Assembly: GCA_037576195.1 (NCBI GenBank)
Contig: CM075104.1
Span: 5,896,775 to 5,960,774, forward strand
Source of the DNA: Phytoseiulus persimilis
Lineage: Eukaryota > Arthropoda > Arachnida > Mesostigmata > Phytoseiidae
Direction of reading: 5' to 3'
DNA length: 64,000 nt
Under the pieces are notes generated by a model. It did no database searches. It saw only the letters and a program-made list of their open reading frames with translations, and was not told where the DNA came from. Positions 52,001 through 64,000 of the stretch are shown here, piece after piece. The stretch's first letter is position 1, and each line of letters starts with the position of its first letter. The translations under genes were made by a program, and so were the position numbers.

Positions 52001-55000
52001 TTGACGACACTCCCCGATATTGCTCTCCCCACAGCATGAGTCGATCAGTTGGTCCCCGGATAGAGCGCCTTTTGCCTGGGACTTCGTCGAGTCAGGAAAT
52101 GGCGAGGTTCTCCGCTGTGGATCACTTCGAGACATCTGCTATTCTTCGGGGATCATGCTCGCACTCGGAAGAAGACCTCTATAGCTCCCAACATGTTCAT
52201 CTATCCGCCATTGCCGAAGATTGGTTTCAGAAAACGCCATACTTTTGGGCAACACGCTCACCTGGAGGGAACTGAAGTGCAGAATCATCGATTCCTTCGA
52301 GAGAGGAGACGTAACGCTCGGAGAGCACAGGGACAGCCACGCGGTGATTCGGCGGGAGGCATGATTCGATGGAAGCTGGCACAACATCTGATGTAATGAC
52401 ACTAGGAACTTCGAGGGAGAACAACAACTGAGATAGGCCCCAGATAAGAATAACATAGGATGAGCATCTCCGATTGCAGAAGCATCTCAATTGCTCCTGT
52501 TTGTTCAGTCCGTATGTGTAATGGAGAGTAGAGAAAGGGAGATAAAAACACACAGCGTATCGAGTGTCCACACACAGAAGACGATGCCGGACATTCCCGC
52601 TCTTCTGGTTGTTTGGTTGTCGTCCACGGAGCTTCCGCACCGGCTCATCTCTCTATGAGGTTTTTTTTTTGTTCTGGGAGACTGTTCTCCACAGAACAAT
52701 ATATGCGAAACTCTTCTGCGACAATCAACGTGGGAATTTCAGAAGGCACCGATGTGAATGATTCAGAAAGTGGTGCAATTTTCATGAGATGAGAATCGAC
52801 CGCTGATTCATGCAGGTTCTGCATGAACATTCTCCTTCCTCCGGCCAATTCCAGGAGAGGATCGATTCCCAGAAATTGATCTGACATTCGTGTATTCATC
52901 TTTGCTTTTGAGATTGTATGTCATGGAAGGGATGTGCACGATAACGCGCTTTGAGAGCCCAGCGAACGCTTGCGTTAATGAGAAAGGCAACGTGAGCTCC
53001 GAGCCCGTCATGTTGAACCTGACTCAAGTTTCGCCGCGGAACGATTCATATTCACAAAACGAGCAAGAAAAACTTATTTGGCAGGAATCTGACTCCAGGA
53101 TTGGATATTCGCGACAAGCATAGTGTTTCAGAGCGCCGGTAGTTCCTTGGACGTGCCTCCGTTCCGGCGAGCTCGCCAGATTGTGTAGTTCGACGAAATT
53201 TCAAGGACCTTTTTGTTATGGTATCGGTTCGCTTGCTTGCTCGTTTGCTCGCCTGCCCGTCCTTCCGCCGCTTAGGCGGAGCCCTCCGCTATCTTGTTGT
53301 GCGTCAAGGGTTATCGCAGGAATGCGGCAGCAGCCACGGCGGCGTCTTATCCGTAAGGCCCATTGAGTCGACGCGGACGTGGCCGCCGACATGATGAGCC
53401 ACTTGCTCCTCGATTCTCGTTCCGAACCTCTCCCCCACGGTCCAGTCCGATGGCCCTCTAACCAAGTCCCTATATACCCTCTTCGAAACCCTGTTTTTTT
53501 TTCTTCGCATCCAAGGACGGGCGGGAGCGAGCAGCAAGCGAACAGAAAAAGAGGGCCGTCCGAGCAACTTAGATAAGGCGGATGGATGCGCAGCAGCGGA
53601 TCTTCTCCCCGTTGCTGTTTCCTGACTCGGTCGGACTGGCCACTTGATTCGTGGGTTGGCAAGCGGGCGAGCGTATGGGCACGTCGGCCACCGACCGAGT
53701 GGGAAAGCCGAAAAGCATCGTTTGATGTATGTAGGCTGGCCAATGGGACCGGAACCGAATGTTGGATGAGGCTTAGCTGGCCCAAAGCCGAGTGAGAGTG
53801 ACCTGGCTGACTCGGGCCCGAACCGCGCGAGGAAGTCCAACTCGGCTGAAAAAGGCTGTAGACCGAATGTTTCGGCTCTCCCTCAACACGCCAGAGTGAT
53901 CAGCGCGTTCTGCAATGATCGTGAAGATTCGTGTGGGCCCACAGCCGTTTGCAGAGGAGCCGCAGAGTCCAAGACGTGGGAGGTTGTGGCAAACTTGAGG
54001 AGCAAAATCAATCACTCGATGACCAGGGTCAGCGCGGCTGGATCTGCGGGAGAAGCTTCCTGCTCGGTGGAGGGAGTTTCGGCCGAGGCTTTCTCTCCCT
54101 TCTCACCTCAAGTGAGTGGCTGAGTAACTGTGAGATTGAAAGAACACCGAAAGAAGCCGGGACAGATGTTACCAGCTGCACTTCTGACAAACCACAAAGG
54201 ACCACATCAGCTACTCGCGATTCCTGGAGGGCACAGCTCCGGTCTGTGGAGAGTTAATTTTCCTCTGAAATTCCCTCCGTCCCGCGTGTTAGCTCGACGC
54301 CTCCCGCGATTTCTCTCTCGAAGTCGCTCTCGCTCTTCATCCACTGTAGAACAGCTGTGACTTTTGAAGTTCCCCTCGAACAGCAGGGAAAGCACAGGCT
54401 GCTCGTTTCTCACCGATTGTTCATCCGAAAGTGGACTCAGGTGCTTTCCGGGCTACATTTGCATGGGAACAATTGAAAGGCTGCCAGCGGCTCCCACGCT
54501 GTGCCTGTCCGCATCTCTCGCTCAGAGCCGCTTCTTCTCCTTGGTTCGCACGCTTCCAAAGTACTCGATGGTCAGTCAGAGGAAGCGAGTTGGAAAAAGC
54601 TTGCGGAGATTTTTCGGGAACGCAATCCAAGCTCTGGACTTGAGCGAATGTGGGCAGAAAGAGAGCGAGCGTTCAGGATGGAGCTGCAAATGCAGCACAA
54701 ATTCAAATCGCATGCCCACGCCGCATTCAGAAGATGGACGCGAGTCGGAGAGCTTTCGCTGGGTACATGCTCCTCATACTCTATGATGCTTCCGACGCGA
54801 TCACAAAGGACACAGACTGGTTACTTCTGAGGTCAAGGCGTTATCCGAAAGCCCGCTTTCCTGAGCGTCTGATTATCTGGTTTGTTTACTGGTCATAGTA
54901 ACTAACGCGGTGGGGCGGAAGGGAAGTTGAGTGGTTCCCGATGAGATCGTCTCAAAAACTCAAATATGGAGGTGTCCCTTTGGAATTGTTCCCGAGCCCC

Positions 55001-57930
55001 TGCGAGTCGGACGAGAGAACGATAATGGTCTGATGAGTCACTGCAACCGGTCACGCCGACTCCTTCGTTGAGCGGGAACTTTGACTCAAAAGGATGAAGG
55101 CGTTTTTTACTGCGCGGTTCTGCTGGCTGACTGACTGGCTGAACGGACGGCGGAGCCGACAAACTCGCTGAGGATATTAACTTTCTTTTAATTAATGGCG
55201 GCTGGAGCAGTCGCGGGGACCCGAACCCGCATGGCGTCCTCACAACGAGCCGTGCGCCCTGATGACTGGATTCCTTGCTTCAGGATCGGCGTTGCTCAAC
55301 TTTTTCGCGTGCTCGATATCGAAATACGAGAACGCGAGTCCTATTCAGTTCTCTTTCCGTTCTGCGTTGAGCGCAGGCCGAGCAGTGCACAACTTGCTCT
55401 CAACCTTGTCTTCGGGAGATCATTTCCTCCGTAGACTCCTGCGGGACAATGTCTTCTGAAAACAAATTCAAGATGGGATTCAATTTCAGACGTCTCATTT
55501 CTAGAGTAATAATTTGGTTGGCGGGCGTGGGACGGTCGTCGACGTGGGAGGGCTCGACCAGAGCTCGCTCCTTCTCAACCGCCCGTTCCCAACACAAGGC
55601 GCTCATGTTCATATTGAATTTCAAGGCCCAGATTTCCCTGAGGGAGAAATGCCCAGGCCATCCTTGGTCGAACCCGCTTTTATGGCTGCTGAGATGGTCA
55701 GAACCTAGCGAGGAGTTGGCCATGGGAGCCCTCGTAGGACCCGAGCGAGGTGAACGACGAAGGGAGGGCAATCCTGGAAGAGACTCGAGTTAGAGTGAAA
55801 GCGTAGCATCACCTGGTTAGAAGTAGGACGAGGCAAGCAAGGCAATGTGTAGTTGTATGTAGGTGGGTCTGTGCATAAAACACGAGGGATACTGATGAGC
55901 GTACCCTGGGGGACGAAGATGTTCCTGCAAGAAACAGACAAAGAACAGCGACGGATAGCGAGCGAACCCAGACGTGCCCGAAGGTGCTCCGTATTGCCGG
56001 TGTAGCCTCCATCCGCAGCAACTGCAACGATGGGACCAACAACGAAGTAAAGCGCGAGCACGGTCCGCGAGAAACGGAACGAGTGGGAGCCCTGGAGCCA
56101 GATGTCCGACTGTGCCCTTGAGGGACTATGAACTTCTCGGATGGACACCGCGTCCCTCGTCGAGTCGGCCGCGGCAAAACCTACCAATCTCTCACTGCCT
56201 GGGATCGGTGGCATCGCCGCTCGGATGTCTAATCCTTCGCTAAGATGCGACAGTTCAGGACAAGCACTGGAATCCTCGACCTCTCCTTTGGTAAGCGTTT
56301 CGTCCGCCGAACCGAATTCGCATCCTGACTGGGGAGCAATCTATGTAGTCGAGAATAGCTGAGATTAGTCGAGGCATGCAGGTGTTAACGGCAGGTGACA
56401 CACTGAGTGAGTGATTGGGTGAGTGCAGGAGTCCGGCCCCGCCGAACGTCTGTTGGGTTTGAGGACGAATTATTATGCCAAGAGGACGACGAAGACTCCT
56501 CCGAGACGCCCGGTGCCATCCATTGCGAGAGACCATCGGAACCAATTCTCAGACGGTGGGCAGTGCCTGGCATTCGCGTCGAACGTTCGGGGAACGAGCA
56601 CCGCGAAACGTCAGAGGCGTGTGCGGGCACCAGATGCGAGAATCTACCTCCTGACACGCGACCGACGTCTTCGTCGGCTTAGTACACACGTTCGAGAGGT
56701 CAAGGTTCGATGGTGAATCCAACTTTATGGCGTATGTCCCCTTCAGCTGTTCAGCGTTCCTTCCCAGATGATAATTGATCATCGGGAACAGGCTGAAGAG
56801 TCGATCCCACTCAAGTGAGGGACTCAATGAACCGGCTCGCGTTGGAAATCTCACTCTCTGCGAGTGGGAAGCGGTTTCCGAGCCCATCGAGAATTTTGAG
56901 GACCACAAGGTAGTTGGGGGTTCAAGAAATTAGCATAAAAAGTTGACATCAAGGTCGAAGGAGAGACTCAAAATCAGACGCGATGGTCATTTGTAGGATG
57001 TATGACGTCGGATTTTAACCTTGAATTCGCTTCACAAGCCTATCCGAATCGTTTCGGTCCCTGCTCGAGAGAAGACTGCACCTCTGCCGTTTGTTCGAAG
57101 GCTGCTTCCGCTCGGGATTCCTGCGGTCATTCTGAAGAACGAGATCGCAAAAGATTTCGTTGTGGCCGAATCAAACACCAGCACTGAAATATTCTCTGCA
57201 CGGATGTCCTGAATCATTTTCGTCCGTATGTTAGCAGTTTGACTCGGGCAATCTATGGCGTGCAGTTTGGGGAAAACTCTTTCAGTCGAGGCTTGCATGT
57301 TTGAATTTCATTTGACACTCCGACAGGTTGTGACCGTGAGAGCTCTCGGAGCTCCAAGACACTCGGTGTCGCTTTAGGTGGGTCTGCCAAGTTCGGAAGC
57401 CCCCGACAGCTCATTGACTTCTTGGCAGAATCCTCAAATCGAGATGCTTGTCCGCCAGAGAGCGAGTGAGGTTTTTCCCGGGAATCCGCTTTTCGGAGCA
57501 AAGCACGCGGGTGATTTATGCGCCTACAGATATCCACGAAGACCGGATGCGGGGTCAGCCACGTAGCGGGATAATGGGAGGGTACCAAACCGGGGCTCGA
57601 GAAGGATCATCCGAGATTTGGAATGGGTCATTGTAATCAGCGCTATATCTTCTCATTATGAAGGCATCTCTGGGAGAATATGACACCGGAAATTCAATGC
57701 AACTTGACCCAACCCTGCTCAACGCTTCCATTGTCGCATGAACTGCCTGTTCTTTTCCTATTCTAGGAACCGATCTGCGGCATCAGGAATGACAAACCTC
57801 CCAGACCTCACAGCTAACGCGCTCGGCTAGAAATAGTTTTTACAGACGAAACAGGCTTGCCATGGTGCTCACCGCATCCCGCCGTGAAGACGGAAGAGCC
57901 ACAGTGCTAGACAGTGCGTCTCAGCTAAAA
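49055..57930. other. No recognisable gene; one weak mobile-element trace
   Basis: Apart from the doubtful fossil near 52 kb, I see only unassigned open frames, such as 55705-56214 on the minus strand (169 codons with one hydrophobic stretch) and 53216-53785 on the minus strand. Confidence 0.5.
51985..52420 (+). mobile_element. Possible LTR-retroelement-like gag fossil
   Basis: Short segments weakly resemble the capsid-region pattern of Ty3-like elements: an aromatic AEDWF-type motif followed by a TWRELK-type motif with a phenylalanine. The area is heavily broken. I saw no protease, reverse transcriptase, integrase or terminal repeats nearby. If it is real, it is old. Confidence 0.15.
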
Positions 57931-57935
57931 CCATT

Positions 57936-57969
57936 TTGACAGTTTAGAAAAAAAAAAAAATTGACAGTT
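57936..57969 (+). repeat. Poly(A) tract between 9-bp direct repeats
   Basis: A run of 13 A (57948-57960) preceded by TAG lies between two exact copies of TTGACAGTT (57936-57944 and 57961-57969). This is the layout of a target-site duplication around a retroposed tail with almost no body. Confidence 0.55.
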
Positions 57970-58365
57970 GTTCTTGACAAGACGACTCAGCTGAGCTTCG
58001 ATTATCAGCGTTTGCTTCTCCAATCTCGGAAATGCTGTTGTGGTTCGCATCCAGGGAGAAGAGGTTTCACCGACGAGGCAGCCGGTACTCGGTGCGTTCT
58101 GCCCCGTACGGAGTGGACTCGCACGGATACCACGGTCTTGAATGGAGAACAGAGCGTCACCGGTGTCCTCCATCTCCATCTCTGACACCAACGTCACAGG
58201 CGGTCACGCTCGCCCCAAATGGTTTCCATCCTTTCCGAGCGCATGCGTTCTCCTTGACCTCGACGCCTTTCCAGTTTCCATGTGACGAACAAAGAAGGAA
58301 CAGTTGACTCGTGCGTCACTGCTCCTAGTTCAGAAAATGGTGCGAACGCGGCTCACGGCCTCTGA

Positions 58366-59427
58366 GGTGCAGCTGGACAGTGTTTCCCCCGAACACGTTA
58401 CACATGCAAGTATTTGGGGCTCGATCTAACGGCAGAGGAAGACTATCTCGCCAAACACTGGGAGAATATGTTCACCAAAGCCAACCTAGCTAGCCAGAGA
58501 CTCAACTCGAGAACCCTTTGGAGCTTCAATAGATTTGAAGTGACAAAAATTCTCTGGAAAGCCACAGCAGTCCCTCAACTCACATATTGCAACTCAGTGA
58601 TAACCATGCCGAAGAGACTAAGAAACCACATCGAGGTCAGGCAAAGAGGGGCGGGACGGTGGGCCCTTGGCATACCACACTACACCATAGCCAACGCATT
58701 CACGGAAAGTGAACTAGGCTGGAGCTCGTTCGATGCCAGGGAGACCACAAGTAAACTGATGTACTTCGAGAGAGTAAAACAAATGGACCCACACAGATGG
58801 CCGAAACTTTTCCTCCAGGCTACCGAAACAACAAACACCAGATTCAAAGCGACAGAGAGACTCAGAAAACTGAGAACACAATTCGACCTGGGTGACTTCG
58901 GAATAGCCAGAAATACATCAGGACAGCCAATATGGAACGCATTCCGCAAAGACCTTAGAAAAAAGGTGCAAGATAAACTGGACTCTACATGGAAACAAGC
59001 CATGCAGTCCAAATCCACATTGGCGTGTTATCGGCAGCACAAGGAGTCCAGAGGTCTCCAACAGAGGCTATACGACAACACGCGCGGAAGCCAGCTTTTA
59101 GCTCTAACGAGAGCAGGGATGTTAACCATCCTAAAAAAGCACCGGAACCGTGACTCTTCCACCGACATCGAATGCCCAAAATGAGGCAGAACCGAAACGG
59201 ACAGACACGTGATCCTGGGATGCGAGGAAGACTCATTCTCCCCAGAGGAATTCCCCTACCGCCTCGGACTCTCGCCGAACACAACTCAGGCAGTCCTACG
59301 GAGGACGAAAACCACCCTAATAAACTGGGAGAGACAAGATCTGTGACTACAATTCAACTCACCCCTGCAATAAAAAGGGTTCATATGATGTATATGAAAG
59401 ATCAAATAAATCCAATCCAATCCAAAT
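58366..59427 (+). mobile_element. 5'-truncated LINE, C-terminal ORF2 and 3' tail
   Basis: The frame is open from 58366. Similarity begins at the KYLGLDL motif near 58405, which marks the end of the reverse-transcriptase palm. The following 250 residues contain LWKATAVPQLTYCNS, ALGIPHYTIANAF and SELGWSSFDARE, a layout seen in non-LTR elements of ticks and mites. A TGA at 59182-59184 replaces the second Cys of a C-terminal zinc knuckle (CPK-stop-GRTETDRH, then VILGC). Reading continues in frame to a natural stop at 59344-59346. The short 3' UTR has AATAAA at 59369 and 59405 and ends in about three AATCC units. The endonuclease and most of the reverse transcriptase are missing. One substitution alone disables the retained part, so the copy looks fairly young. 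Confidence 0.85.
59409..59425 (+). repeat. AATCC repeat tail of the LINE
   Basis: Just over three AATCC units end the LINE 3' UTR in place of poly(A). Short repeat tails of this kind are typical of some I/R1-type non-LTR families. Confidence 0.7.
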
Positions 59428-59429
59428 AT

Positions 59430-62400
59430 GCTTGAGAAGTTTTGCAGACGATTCTCCCTCCTACATGCACTCTTAGGTCTCGTTGAAGTTTCCAGGTTCC
59501 CGTACGATATGACTTAACAATTATATGATATCGCGCAGAGTGTTGGGTTTCGTTTGAGGGGAGAATGTTTCTCCGTTTCCCGAACTCCCGCTATTCTCTA
59601 TTGAAATTTGTCACAGCCTGGGATGGCAGCTGCTCAATTTTCTTTATGCAGGCTCCGTTGCGGGCATTACACAAGGATCCCCTGGATGCGTTCGCTCCGG
59701 AGCTCCCCGAAGATTGTGCTAAATAATCGAACGGGCTTGTGAGCAGACAGCTAATGCCATCATCTCGGACGAATCGCAGCGTCCCCACCGTACCCGAAAA
59801 ACAGACAACGTGGGCAGTGAGGCGGAAAACACTTCGACGGAATCAAACTAATGTACTTCTCTTGATTGATCGCTTGATGACTAACCGAGTGATTTATCGA
59901 TGAGCCCCGAGAGATCACGTTGCGATAAGGAAATGCCGCCCCTCAGTCTCTCCGTCGATCCGGTGTCCAAGTTAGTCGTCATTTATTCAGCAGGTGGAGA
60001 TCAAATATTCACAGTCGCGCGCTCAACATGGCCGCAGCCCAGTGCAGCCGGCGGTGCTGAGGTTAACCGTCGTCGAAGTTTTCGAAACGTCCCTACAACA
60101 ACTTACTCCGCCTGCGAGTGAGTTCAGAGTTGTCTGAGGAGTTCTGCGACAGATATCCGAGCAGTGAGACGCGAACATGCGAGACGCCGGCCGATCCCCC
60201 CAGGACCGAGGATATTAGAGTGGAAGAAAGTACTCCTATCGGGGACGGAAACGAACTTTGGAAGCAAACTTTGCGGATCGGAGTGGCGCAATTCGGCGAA
60301 ACAATTCGGCGAATCGATCGTTCCGAGACGCAATCATCATCATGATCTTTGACTCATCATCCGTCTGCCGGCTCCCGCTTGACGTCGGCCTCCGCTGTGA
60401 TTCCCCAATCGCGATTTTGGATCTCAACAAAATGAGAGCCCCGATACGGAATGATTCCGTAACGCGACATCAGTTTTCCTCGATCGCGGATTTGCGGACG
60501 CTGATCAGAGAAAAAGTCGAAGAAGGACGGGAACGGTGTGGATAGGGAGCTATTAGGAGCATTGTGGCGGAGCAGCTCCGTGGGATTGAGGGATCCTTAA
60601 TTCTTCGACGTCAACGCCTTAGCGGGTGGTGCTCAATCTTGAGGTTGGGCGCATCGATCATTTGGCGTTCATCTGCATAACATTTCAGCCGCGCAGAGCG
60701 AGAGTCCCGCTTATTTGCTCTCCCCGAACTGCTTCCCCGCCGCCTTCGCGGTACGCGTCCTGTGGCTCTTCGCGTCATGGCCTGAGAGGAAGTCGTTCTG
60801 CAACCAACCACCCACTCACTCGAGAGATCGAGACCGGAGTGCCGCAGAGTTGGGCGTCCGACGAATAGCTGATGTGGAAGGGTGTCAAGTCGTGGTATAG
60901 GATCGTTCAACAATACACTCTCAGCAGATTCTTCCTCATTTTATACAGGAAGCGGAACCGAACTGCGCGACTCCTCGATCAGAGCGCCCCGCCAAAGACG
61001 CAATATCGTCTGGCATTTATCGTAGTGAGTCTAACGAGTGAACCTTCTCTCAGCAGCGGCGATGAGGATCGTAAAATGGAAGTTTCGATTCCAGCGATTC
61101 CCGATCTCGACAGAGAAGTTTTCTGGTGTCTCTCCCGAATAGGCGAAGTTACGGCATTCAGAAGACTGTGGAGAATAATACATAAACTTCAGCACCATGT
61201 CCTCTGCCCTGAAAGCCAGATCGGGAAGATATCCACGCGGAGCGGCAGCTTGATCCGTAAGTGGCGGTTCACTTGTGAATTCCTCTAGCCATGCCTGGGT
61301 TTCCTGCTCAGCTCCTCGAAACGTTATACATAATCCAAAAAGCCGGAGAAGTACTACAACTCGGAACTAGGACAAGGGGCATCTCGTGATCGAGATCATG
61401 GAGTCAGTTCTGAAACCTCCTGTTCAGTGGACTCCGCTCAATCGGTACACATCGGAACTTCACTATCCTGATCCGATTAATCGGTCGATCCGATTAAGAG
61501 GGTAATCGAGGAAGCATCATCCTGGGGGTGGATGCATGGCAGGGATTAATCTATTCCTGTAAAAAGGTCGCTTGGGCATTCGTGGAGGGTCATGGTTTCC
61601 ATGATGCGATACCTTATCCAGAACGATGAGGCTCTCCCTGAACATCTGAGTCGAGCAGAGAAGTATGAGCGATCGGGCTCTCAGAGCTCAACGGAATTAT
61701 TTTCTTTCTATTGAAGTCTGTCTCCTTTCCGTCCTCGCTAGTTTAGAGACGGAGTCGGCACAAATGTCCATATCTTTCCGTGCAGTGAATTCCTTAAAAT
61801 ATCGAACGAAAATTTGCTAAAGTTGTTCTTCACAGTGCGCAGCCTTTAGGCATGCATGAGGCTGCTGCGTCTCGCTCCCGATCTTCGTTCTCTGAATCAG
61901 ATTTCAGTGGCAGGAGTCAACCGACGCGTGGCCGTGGACATCATAGTCAATTAACGAGATCTGATGTGGAGCGAGACGTAGCAGGAGTACTCGGATCGAG
62001 CCGTCACAATTTCCCAGATGAGGATTGTTACCGGTGGAGCGCGCAACCTCGCCGTGAGCAAGCCGATTTTCAGGTCCTGAGAATTCACGAGTTCACCAGC
62101 GAGCCTCGTAGTCTGCGTTTCTCGCTGCGGGAACTTCTCAAATTTCCATCACAACAAATGGCGCTCGCGATGATACGATTGAGCAGAGCGAATCCCACGG
62201 AGAAAATTGGGGAATTCGACTTCTGATCCCATTATACGGTGTACCATTAAGCGGAGTACACAGTATCTCGGGAACCGCCCACTGAATCTGAGCTCAGACA
62301 TTGAATCTGATGACGGATTTCGAAGCTCTGGCTCAACGATTCGTAGCAGTATCGATTGGGAATCGAATTCTGCGAACAAATTCTGACCCAGAAGGGTTCG

Positions 62401-64000
62401 AGATATGGGCGGAAGGGTCTTGTGAAAAATCGGTGAGAAAAATGAGCGTTTAGCGTCGACCCTGATTTTGTTCCAATGTTAGCCATTTTCACAGATTCAC
62501 AGAAACTGTTCGCACGCCTGATCCGAGCCATCAAGAGAACGTAGGCGGAACCTGGACTTTTCGTCTGTGAACTCCAGTGGGTGGAACCCGAATGGCGCCG
62601 AGAGATCACACTCGGGAGAGCAGTTTGAGGGTGCCATCAAGAAAATCATCGGTAAACACAACCCTCGCCTAAGCGCGAAGGGGTTCTGCGAGAGTGCGAG
62701 GTTCGCTTTGCTGCCTTCGCTATCTGATTGCGGTCAGAGTCTCAAAAACATGCGAACGATGCATTTTTGAGTTCTGCTGACGATTCCATGCGTTGTCGGC
62801 GGTGAAGTCTCACAACATGCGCTTCAACCGCGATAAGGTTCATGAGTCTGACTTTGAGATGCGAGTTATCACTGGTGCAATAGAAACGGAACCTGCACGG
62901 CTGTATAAACTGTAAGGTCCCGGCGGTTTTCACTTCCTGGCGGTTATTCATTCAGAACGATAATTTTAAGTGAGCTCACGGGCTCTAGTAATAACGCATC
63001 ATCTAAAGAATCCGTCCCGCGATATGAGAGCTCGTAAGTTTGATTGGGAGACGAATCGCATTCATGGACGTCGAACTGTCGAACACCTAAGCCACCGAAC
63101 CGACTGGAAACGGAACCCAGACGGAGGAAGGAGGGGCCGATGCGGAATGAGGACGAGAATGGGGAGCGGGTGAACCTATTTCGAGCTAGCGTCGCTTTTG
63201 TGAGGAACGAGTACGTCGGACCGACCGTCCGCCCGCTCGCCCGCATGTGTCCGTCTTCCTGCCGAGAGCATTCCATTCGGAGAGAAGCATTAGAACGAGG
63301 CAAAATGAGAACGAAATCGAGCTTCGCTCCGTTATTTGGTTAAACTCCAATCGGCTCGAGTGGCTGAGTCAATGGTTCCGAGATTTTCTCAAATGTCAAT
63401 TCGGCCAACAGGGGTGGAAGTGAGTGAGAGAGATAAGGAGGATGGCAGAGACTGAACTGCTCCCGATAATGAAAGCGGACTCTTCGGGAATTCGAGATCG
63501 TTGGCGTTTGTTTTCAGATTGAGTCTTGGAGTTGGATCGGATGAGAAGCCGAGGAGAGTGGTCAAAGAGGAGTTCGAGCGGGAAACGTTCCATTCTCATG
63601 ATCCGGTTCCGAGGAACAGCGCTGGGTAACTTGAACTGGGGAATCACTCCAATTCTTCTTCAGCAGCGTTTCGGGACTTCAACTGCAAAGTCTTTGGCAA
63701 CTAGGCCTCTCGTTGAGGAATGGAACCAATCAGACCGATTCGAGCAAGCAACGAAGAGTCGCAAGATTGCCAAAGATCGCCGCGCATTTTCAACACCCTC
63801 GCTCCCAATCCCTTCCTTCTGCGCATTGTGGTCTGGAGCCGCGTATCAAAACACATGTCTGGCCTAAGCAGCGGCAGTTCTGCCTACGTGCCGTCGTTGA
63901 CGACACTACGGTACCTTCCCCGCACATCTCTTTTCCATGGTTGCATTTTTCGCCGCCCCCGACGATCATTCTCTTTTATATGGGGAGGGGAATTTCACGA
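59430..64000. other. No recognisable gene
   Basis: Only short open frames (up to 138 codons) are present. None has a known motif or a convincing splice structure. Confidence 0.5.

Overview
The window looks like nuclear DNA from an invertebrate animal, most likely an arthropod. GC content is around 50 percent, GT-AG introns are small to medium, genes are sparse, and the mobile elements are decayed. The best lineage clue is a LINE fragment near 58.4-59.4 kb. Its C-terminal protein resembles non-LTR elements I associate with ticks and parasitiform mites, so a chelicerate of the Acari is my best guess; this is inference, not proof.

I can support only one host gene with confidence: a polypeptide N-acetylgalactosaminyltransferase (GALNT/pgant, CAZy GT27 with a C-terminal ricin-type lectin domain) on the + strand at 26.7-32.85 kb. 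I could place ten coding exons that join in frame into a 609-residue type II Golgi membrane protein. Between coding exons 4 and 6 lie two alternative versions of coding exon 5 (5a at 30006-30177 and 5b at 30453-30630). They encode the same catalytic segment, share splice phases and are about half identical. Exactly one must be used to keep the frame, so the gene should make two isoforms that differ in the catalytic domain. This is the most interesting biology in the window.

Directly downstream, on the opposite strand, is a broken hAT DNA transposon of the ZBED5/FAM200-like group (about 33.2-34.2 kb). Other remnants are a LINE 3' end with an AATCC tail (58.4-59.4 kb), a LINE reverse-transcriptase palm fragment (12.6-12.9 kb), a possible LINE C-terminus on the minus strand (4.6 kb), a LINE-like zinc-knuckle stretch (17.0 kb), and a very weak gag-like fossil (about 52.0-52.4 kb).

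The remaining sequence (1-26.6 kb, 34.2-58.3 kb and 59.4-64 kb) holds many open frames of 60-220 codons on both strands. I could not assign any of them to a family, and most are explained by chance at this GC content. Simple repeats include a 20-G run, a 17-G run inside a GALNT intron, a 16-C run, a GAC array and an 11-bp minisatellite just after the GALNT stop. I saw no tRNA, rRNA, CRISPR or bacterial features.
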